NCBI GenBank assembly: GCA_002427815.1
Contig: DIZF01000087.1
Coordinates: 1 to 33,564 of the forward strand
Direction of reading: 5' to 3'
DNA: 33,564 bases
Source of the DNA: Ramlibacter tataouinensis
GTDB lineage: Bacteria > Pseudomonadota > Gammaproteobacteria > Burkholderiales > Burkholderiaceae_C
Below the pieces are notes generated by a model. It searched no databases and had not been told where the DNA came from. It was given only the letters and a program-made list of their open reading frames with translations. Position numbers and translations under genes: made by a program. Below are positions 29,439 to 33,564 of the stretch, in pieces (position 1 is the first letter of the stretch; each line of letters opens with the position of its first letter).

Positions 29439-31496
29439 TCAGGCCGGAACCGGCTGGCCCCTGAAGTACTGCATCGCCATCGCCGCGATCACCAGCCCGA
29501 GCCCGAGCAGATCCGCTGCCGGGGTCGGATAGACCAGGGCGAACCCGGCCACCAGAAACATCACGCGTTCCGCCAGCGTGGTGCGCCTGATGGCCCAGCC
29601 CTGGAAGCCGGCGGCCAGCGCGGCGACGCCGACCGCGGCGGTGAAGGTCACTTCGGCGATCGACCACCAGTTGGCCGCGGCGAGCGCCTTGGTCGACCCC
29701 ATCAGCAACAGGCCCTGGCCGCTGGGATCCAGCACGAACATGAACGGCACCAGGAAAGCCGGCACGGTGTACTTCCAGCACTGCATGGTGGTCTTGTACG
29801 GATCGCCGCCGGTGATGGCCGCTGCCGCGAAGGGCGAGAGCGCCGTGGGCGGCGACACCTCGGACAGCACCGCGTAGTAGAAGATGAACATGTGCGCGGC
29901 AAAGTCCGGCACGCCCAGCTTGATGAGGGCCGGCGCGGCGATCACGGCGCAGATGATGTACGACGCCGTGACCGGCACCGCGAGGCCGACGATCCACACC
30001 ACCAGCGACGTGTAGACGGCGGTCATCAGCAGCGAGCCGCCGGCCAGGTCGATCACGATCGAGCTGAACTTCAGGCCCAGTCCCGTCAGGGTGACGACGC
30101 CGACGATGATGCCGGCTCCCGCGCAGGTGGCGGCGACGTTGAGCACGCCGATCGTTCCGCCCTGCAGCGCCTTGATGAGATTCGAGTCCCACAGTTGCCG
30201 CAGGATGGGCCCGCGGCCGCGAAACACGTCATAGGGAATGAGCGAGCATTCAGGCCGCAGGAAGCTGGCGGCCGCTGACACGATGGTCGCCCAGAACACC
30301 GACAGCACCGGCGAGAAGCCCCACATCATGAAGATCACGATGGAGATCAGCGACAGGAAGTGGAACCAGTAACGCCGAGTCAGGTGCCACAGCGAGTCGA
30401 CCTTGTCGAACACCGCCTCGTGCATGCCGAGCTTGCGCGCATCGATCTCGACCATCAGGAATAGGGCGAGATAGAACAGCAGCGTCGGGATCACGGCCAT
30501 CAGCAGCACGTCGAGGTACGAGATCTTGAGAAACTCGGCGATCAGGAACGCGGCGGCGCCGAGGACCGGAGGCGAAATGATCGCGCCCAGGCCGCCCGCG
30601 GCGAGCAGGCCGCCGGCCGCGTTGCGGTCATAGCCGACCTTCGCCAACATCGGCCACGCGACGGAGCCCAGCGTCACCGTCGTCGCCACGCCCGACCCCG
30701 ATGGTCCGCCCAGCAGGAAGGACGCCAGCACGACCGTGCGGCCGGCGCCGGTGGGCTTGCCGCCCATCGCCGAAAAGGAGAAATCGATGTAGAACTTGCC
30801 GGCGCCGGAAAACTGCAGGAAGGCGCCGAAGATCGTGAAGAGGATGATCAGGGACGAGGAGACGTCGACCGCGACGCCGAAGATCCCCTCCAGCGTCATG
30901 TACAGGTGTCCGACCAGCCGGGACACCTCGTAGCCCTTGTGGGTCCAGGGGTGCGGCAGATACGCGCCGAACAGCGCATACAGGATGAAGGCGCCCGTGA
31001 CCGCCGGCATGATCCAGCCGGCGGTGCGCCGCATCGCTTCCATCACCAGCACGATCAACACGACGCCAAAGAAGATGTCCCACGGGTCCGGCGTCGTGTT
31101 GCGATCCATGAGGTCGTCGCCGCCCATGATCATGTACACCACCGAGGCGATCGCCAGCCCCGCCGCGATGAGATCCCACCACATGATGCGGTTGCGGAAG
31201 CGTTTGAAGATCGGGAACAGCAGGAATGTCAGCAGCAGCACCACGCCCACGTGCACCGGTCGCAGGACCTGGGCGGGAACGATGCCGTACGCCGAGTACA
31301 GGTGAAACAGCGAGACCCCGACGGCCAGCAACGTCACCAGACTGGCACGCCAGCCGGCCAGGTGATTGGCCGCGCCTTCCTCTTCCTCGATGAACTCCTG
31401 CGCCTTCTGCAGCTGCTCTTCGCTGATGACGGCCGTCTCGCTCGTTATTGCGGCGGACTGGTCAGTCATGTGCGGGTGTGGTTTGGTCCCGGTCAT
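29439..31496 (-). CDS. TRAP transporter fused permease (4TM/12TM, DctQM-like)
   Basis: This roughly 685-residue inner-membrane protein fuses the small DctQ-like subunit (about residues 45-200 with four hydrophobic segments) to the large DctM-like subunit. The latter includes GGPSGSGVATTVTLGSVAWPML, AAGGLGAIISPPVLGAAAFL and SEVSPPTALSPFAAAAITGGDPYKTTMQ. It uses an ion gradient to import a substrate delivered by the TAXI receptor encoded just upstream (31568-32527). An acidic N-terminal helix (SEEQLQKAQEFIEEEEG) lies in the cytoplasm. The start is uncertain: ATG 31496 follows a weak GGGG, while ATG 31469 (MTDQSAA) gives 676 residues. A hairpin lies between it and the receptor gene. Ligands of TAXI-TRAP systems are mostly unknown, with glutamate or dicarboxylates suggested for some. 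Confidence 0.9.
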   Translation of the reverse strand: MTGTKPHPHMTDQSAAITSETAVISEEQLQKAQEFIEEEEGAANHLAGWRASLVTLLAVGVSLFHLYSAYGIVPAQVLRPVHVGVVLLLTFLLFPIFKRFRNRIMWWDLIAAGLAIASVVYMIMGGDDLMDRNTTPDPWDIFFGVVLIVLVMEAMRRTAGWIMPAVTGAFILYALFGAYLPHPWTHKGYEVSRLVGHLYMTLEGIFGVAVDVSSSLIILFTIFGAFLQFSGAGKFYIDFSFSAMGGKPTGAGRTVVLASFLLGGPSGSGVATTVTLGSVAWPMLAKVGYDRNAAGGLLAAGGLGAIISPPVLGAAAFLIAEFLKISYLDVLLMAVIPTLLFYLALFLMVEIDARKLGMHEAVFDKVDSLWHLTRRYWFHFLSLISIVIFMMWGFSPVLSVFWATIVSAAASFLRPECSLIPYDVFRGRGPILRQLWDSNLIKALQGGTIGVLNVAATCAGAGIIVGVVTLTGLGLKFSSIVIDLAGGSLLMTAVYTSLVVWIVGLAVPVTASYIICAVIAAPALIKLGVPDFAAHMFIFYYAVLSEVSPPTALSPFAAAAITGGDPYKTTMQCWKYTVPAFLVPFMFVLDPSGQGLLLMGSTKALAAANWWSIAEVTFTAAVGVAALAAGFQGWAIRRTTLAERVMFLVAGFALVYPTPAADLLGLGLVIAAMAMQYFRGQPVPA

Positions 31497-31531
31497 GTTG
31501 CCCCGTGCAAATCTGGTGTGCTCATACGAAA

Positions 31532-31551
31532 GCCCCGCCGGCAGGCGGGGC
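31532..31551 (-). terminator. Intercistronic hairpin between receptor and permease genes
   Basis: GCCCCGCC and GGCGGGGC form a perfect 8-pair stem with a 4-base loop; on the minus strand it is followed by TTTCGT. It lies 16 bases after the receptor stop codon. It could partly end transcription or protect the receptor mRNA from 3' decay, giving more receptor than permease. Confidence 0.6.
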
Positions 31552-31567
31552 ACTCAGGATCGGCCGA

Positions 31568-32527
31568 TCAATTCAGCTTCACGCCCTTTTCGGTGAAGTA
31601 CTTGATTGCGCCCGGATGGAAGGGGATCGGCGAGGCGGCGGTCTTCTGGTTCTCGAGCTTGAAGTTCTCGGCTTCCTTGTGCACCGCTACCAGGTCGGCC
31701 TTGTGATCGAAGACGGCCTTCACGATGTTATAGGCGGTCTTGTCGTCCATGTTGGCGCTTGTCACCAGCAGGTTCATCACGGTCGCCTGCTTGTTGTCGG
31801 TGTCCATGCCCTTGTACATGCTCTTCGGGATGGTGTCCTCGACGTAGAGCTGCCCGTACTTCTGGTTCATCTTGGCCACCACCTCGGAGTGGTCGATCAT
31901 CTTGATCTTGGTGCCGGGCGTGTTGGCCAGGTCGGTGACGGCCGCGGTCGGCAGGCCGCCGACCCAGAAGAAGGCGTCGATCTTATTGTCCTTCATCGCG
32001 TTGACCGATTCGGCCACGCCGAGCCGCTCGCGCTTGACGTCCTTGTCCTTGTCGATGCCGGCAGCTTCAAGGATGCGGAATGCCATCACCTCCGTGGCGC
32101 TGCCAGGCGAGCCGGTGGAAATGTGCTTGCCCTTGAGGTCGGCGAGCTTGTTGACGCCGCGGCCCTCGATCGAAACCAGGTGCATGCGGTTGGGATACAG
32201 CACCATCAGCGTCCGCAGCGGAACCTTGTTGCCCTTGAACTTGTCCTCGCCCTTGAAGGCGTCGAGGCCGGCGTCGGCCATGGTGAAGCCGATGTACGGC
32301 TTCCCGGTGCCAATCAGCTTCAGGTTGTCGACCGAGCCACCGGTGACTTCCGCGGTGGCTTCCATGCCGGGCACGTACTTGGACAGCATCGCCGCCAGCC
32401 CGCCCCCCATGGGGTAGTAGACGCCGCCGGTTCCGCCGGTGCCGATCGAAATGTTCTGGGCGAACGACGCCGCGGCAAATGCCAGGGTCGAGATCACCAC
32501 ACTGATGCGCAACAAGAGTCGAAGCAT
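31568..32527 (-). CDS. TAXI-family TRAP transporter solute receptor
   Basis: This 319-residue periplasmic protein has a Sec signal peptide ending near AASFA (about residue 23) and the TAXI family start QNISIGTGGTGGVYYPMGGGLAAML. EVTGGSVDNLKLIGTGKPYIGFTMADA, LKGKHISTGSPGSATEVMAFRILEAAG and KIDAFFWVGGLPTAAVTDLA are also typical. It captures the substrate and passes it to the fused permease encoded downstream (31496-29439). The transcript has a good promoter (TTGACA-18-TAGGAT) and a strong 5' hairpin. The GntR regulator gene lies 195 bases upstream on the same strand. The ligand cannot be read; the mutase gene beyond the regulator hints at organic acid or branched acyl metabolism, which is only a suggestion. 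Confidence 0.92.
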   Translation of the reverse strand: MLRLLLRISVVISTLAFAAASFAQNISIGTGGTGGVYYPMGGGLAAMLSKYVPGMEATAEVTGGSVDNLKLIGTGKPYIGFTMADAGLDAFKGEDKFKGNKVPLRTLMVLYPNRMHLVSIEGRGVNKLADLKGKHISTGSPGSATEVMAFRILEAAGIDKDKDVKRERLGVAESVNAMKDNKIDAFFWVGGLPTAAVTDLANTPGTKIKMIDHSEVVAKMNQKYGQLYVEDTIPKSMYKGMDTDNKQATVMNLLVTSANMDDKTAYNIVKAVFDHKADLVAVHKEAENFKLENQKTAASPIPFHPGAIKYFTEKGVKLN

Positions 32528-32553
32528 GTTCCTGAGTCTCCATATGAAAGGGG

Positions 32554-32578
32554 CCCCATGGCGTCGTTCGCCATGGGG
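32554..32578 (-). promoter_or_regulatory. Hairpin in the 5' untranslated region of the TAXI gene
   Basis: CCCCATGGCG and CGCCATGGGG pair perfectly over 10 bases with a 5-base loop (TCGTT), 26 bases before the ATG on the minus strand and downstream of the predicted promoter. It probably sits near the 5' end of the mRNA, where such stems protect against decay; it contains no obvious ribosome binding site. Confidence 0.6.
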
Positions 32579-32590
32579 GAGAGCCGGACC

Positions 32591-32620
32591 ATCCTAGGCG
32601 AGCCGCAGCTCCATTGTCAA
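32591..32620 (-). promoter_or_regulatory. Sigma-70 promoter of the TAXI-TRAP genes
   Basis: On the minus strand TTGACA (32620-32615, the full consensus) is followed after 18 bases by TAGGAT (32596-32591). It lies about 64 bases before the TAXI start codon, leaving a 5' leader that contains the hairpin at 32554-32578. Confidence 0.65.
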
Positions 32621-32628
32621 CGTGACAA
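32614..32628. promoter_or_regulatory. Operator candidate (GntR-type palindrome) over the -35
   Basis: TTGTCA-ACG-TGACAA is a perfect 6+6 inverted repeat with a 3-base centre, overlapping the -35 of the TAXI promoter. Its size and TTGT...ACAA ends fit FCD-type GntR operators, and the GntR gene is the immediate upstream neighbour. Repression by that regulator is inferred. Confidence 0.55.
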
Positions 32629-32722
32629 ACGCTTGCTTCTTCGGTGTCATGAGCCAAACATTGACGCATGATCGAGCGGGGTCGTCGCTTGCTCGCGCCG
32701 CCGGAACCCGCCGGAGCCGAGC

Positions 32723-33358
32723 TCAGCCCGCCGCTTCCAGGCCGTTCCGGAAATGCGCCTGCATCTTCTGCACGGTCGCCGTTGCATCGCGTTTTGCGAG
32801 CGACTTCATGATGGCGCGATGCTCGCGCAGCGACTCCTGGATGCGCCCCGATTTCAGCAGGGAGTTGTGGCGATTGAGCTTCATCACCTTGCGCAGATCC
32901 GCCGCCATCTGGTTGCGCCAGCGGTTGCCCGCAATCTCCATCAGGCGCATATGGAACTGCTCGTTGATCTGGAAGAACCGGTCGTGCTCGTCGACGGCGG
33001 CCTCCAGCTCGTCGTGCAGGGCCTGCAGGTCCCCGATCTGCGCGTCGGTGGCTCGCGCGGCGACGTCACCGGCGGCATCGCTCTCCAGCAGCGACAACAG
33101 GTGGTAGACGTCGTTCAGGTCCTGGTCCGACATCTCCGTGACGTAGGCGCCGCGCCGCACCTTCATGGTCACCAGTCCTTCGGCCGCCAGCACTTTCAAA
33201 GCTTCGCGCAGCGGGGTGCGGCTGATGCCGTATTCTTCAGCGAGCTTCATCTCGTCGATCCAGCTGCCGGGCGCCAGCGCGCGGCTGAAAATGCGTTGGC
33301 GCAGCAGTTCCGCCACCTCCTGGTAGAGGGCACGGGGAGACAGCGAGACGGCGGCCAT
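32723..33358 (-). CDS. GntR-family transcriptional regulator, FCD (FadR) subfamily
   Basis: This 211-residue regulator has a winged-helix domain at residues about 8-75 (LYQEVAELLRQRIFSRALAPGSWIDEMKLAEEYGISRTPLREALKVLAAEGLVTM) and an all-helical FCD ligand domain (about 85-205). The latter includes candidate metal/ligand residues in DLNDVYHLLSLLESDAAG, EQFHMRLMEIAGN and SLREHRAIMKSLAKRD. FCD proteins usually bind carboxylic acids and repress nearby transport and catabolic genes. The ATG at 33358 has no ribosome binding site; a TATAAT stands only 6 bases upstream, implying a leaderless mRNA. It is divergent from the mutase gene and upstream of the TAXI gene on the same strand, so it may control both. 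Confidence 0.88.
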   Translation of the reverse strand: MAAVSLSPRALYQEVAELLRQRIFSRALAPGSWIDEMKLAEEYGISRTPLREALKVLAAEGLVTMKVRRGAYVTEMSDQDLNDVYHLLSLLESDAAGDVAARATDAQIGDLQALHDELEAAVDEHDRFFQINEQFHMRLMEIAGNRWRNQMAADLRKVMKLNRHNSLLKSGRIQESLREHRAIMKSLAKRDATATVQKMQAHFRNGLEAAG

Positions 33359-33364
33359 GGAGAA

Positions 33365-33393
33365 ATTATAGGGGAAGCTGAATTCTTTATCAA
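33365..33393 (-). promoter_or_regulatory. Sigma-70 promoter of the GntR gene
   Basis: On the minus strand TTGATA (33393-33388) and TATAAT (33370-33365) are 17 bases apart. The -10 ends 6 bases before the ATG, so transcription should start at or next to the start codon. Confidence 0.65.
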
Positions 33394-33414
33394 TAATTAT
33401 AAATGATGTAAGAT
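33387..33414 (+). promoter_or_regulatory. Possible promoter of the mutase gene
   Basis: TTATCA (33387-33392) and TAAGAT (33409-33414) are 16 bases apart, 40 bases before the plus-strand start codon. Its -35 overlaps the -35 of the GntR promoter on the other strand, so one bound protein could block both. Confidence 0.4.
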
Positions 33415-33454
33415 TGGCGAGTACGGCAGCAAGCGCGAACCACTGGAAGCGACC

Positions 33455-33564
33455 ATGAGCGAGCACTATCCCAAATTCTCCCCCGTCACCCTGGACGCCT
33501 GGGCCAAGGCGGCCGCCGGGTCCGCGCCCGGCGGCGACCCCAAGGCCCTGGACTGGCACACGCC
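33455..33564 (+). CDS. Probable methylmalonyl-CoA mutase, N-terminus (cut by window end)
   Basis: Only the first 36 codons are present: MSEHYPKFSPVTLDAWAKAA, then AGSAPGGDPKALDWHTP. The pattern F-x-x-V-x-L-x-x-W-x-x-x-A, then APGGD and LxWxTP, is the usual N-terminus of the large subunit of methylmalonyl-CoA mutase (ScpA/MCM). That enzyme interconverts methylmalonyl-CoA and succinyl-CoA with adenosylcobalamin. GGAAG lies 6 bases before the ATG. It is divergent from the GntR regulator. The catalytic and cobalamin-binding domains lie outside the window, so the call rests on the N-terminal pattern alone. Confidence 0.65.
   Translation, partial: MSEHYPKFSPVTLDAWAKAAAGSAPGGDPKALDWHT

Overview
The window is GC-rich, densely coded bacterial chromosome with AGGAG-type ribosome binding sites and many 4-base ATGA/GTGA gene overlaps. 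The gene mix points to a metabolically versatile betaproteobacterium, most likely Alcaligenaceae/Burkholderiales (Bordetella, Achromobacter or Pigmentiphaga-like): pgeF next to phaC-phaA-phaB, an orphan Bug/TctC binding protein, a TAXI-TRAP system, a LivHMGF-type ABC transporter and ring-cleavage pathways. The genus is inference. I see no phage, transposon, CRISPR array, rRNA or tRNA.

Layout. (1) 60-3676, minus strand: gentisate operon with 3-hydroxybenzoate 6-monooxygenase, an FAD-dependent oxidoreductase of unknown role, and gentisate 1,2-dioxygenase. (2) 3834-5874, plus: iron-uptake operon behind a Fur-box promoter (cupredoxin-like protein, FTR1 permease, predicted outer-membrane beta-barrel). 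(3) 5902-7226, minus: ABM-domain monooxygenase and HSL-type hydrolase. (4) 7296-8712, plus: zeta-class GST isomerase (maleylpyruvate isomerase candidate, which would follow gentisate dioxygenase) and pgeF. (5) 9020-12887: the PHB genes phaC, phaA and phaB, with a paired palindromic element between phaC and phaA and three hairpins after phaB. (6) 13081-13488: unrecognised small protein. (7) 13756-19138: ABC importer whose binding-protein gene carries a one-base frameshift, ending in an overlapping SDR dehydrogenase. (8) 19279-22893: TctC-type binding protein and IlvD/Edd dehydratase, divergent from an IclR regulator. (9) 23116-24144: dusA. (10) 24215-29381: aryl-CoA operon with a fused flavin monooxygenase/old-yellow-enzyme reductase, acyl-CoA dehydrogenase, RidA-like protein and glutaryl-CoA dehydrogenase. 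(11) 29439-33358, minus: TRAP fused permease, TAXI receptor and GntR regulator, divergent from the start of a probable methylmalonyl-CoA mutase gene that runs off the window.

How the parts may connect. The window is largely aromatic and acyl-CoA catabolism feeding central metabolism and PHB storage. 3-Hydroxybenzoate goes to gentisate, maleylpyruvate and then fumarylpyruvate; the fumarylpyruvate hydrolase is not in view. If the fused enzyme at 24215 hydroxylates salicylyl-CoA, its product would also enter the gentisate route. If it is instead a 2-aminobenzoyl-CoA monooxygenase/reductase, it starts a separate beta-oxidation-like route, which the two acyl-CoA dehydrogenases and the RidA-like gene fit better. 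This operon is the best candidate for unexplored chemistry. The most concrete regulatory observations are the Fur box, a perfect TTGTCA-ACG-TGACAA repeat over the -35 of the TAXI gene, an apparently leaderless GntR transcript, and two related IclR/KdgR-like palindromes.
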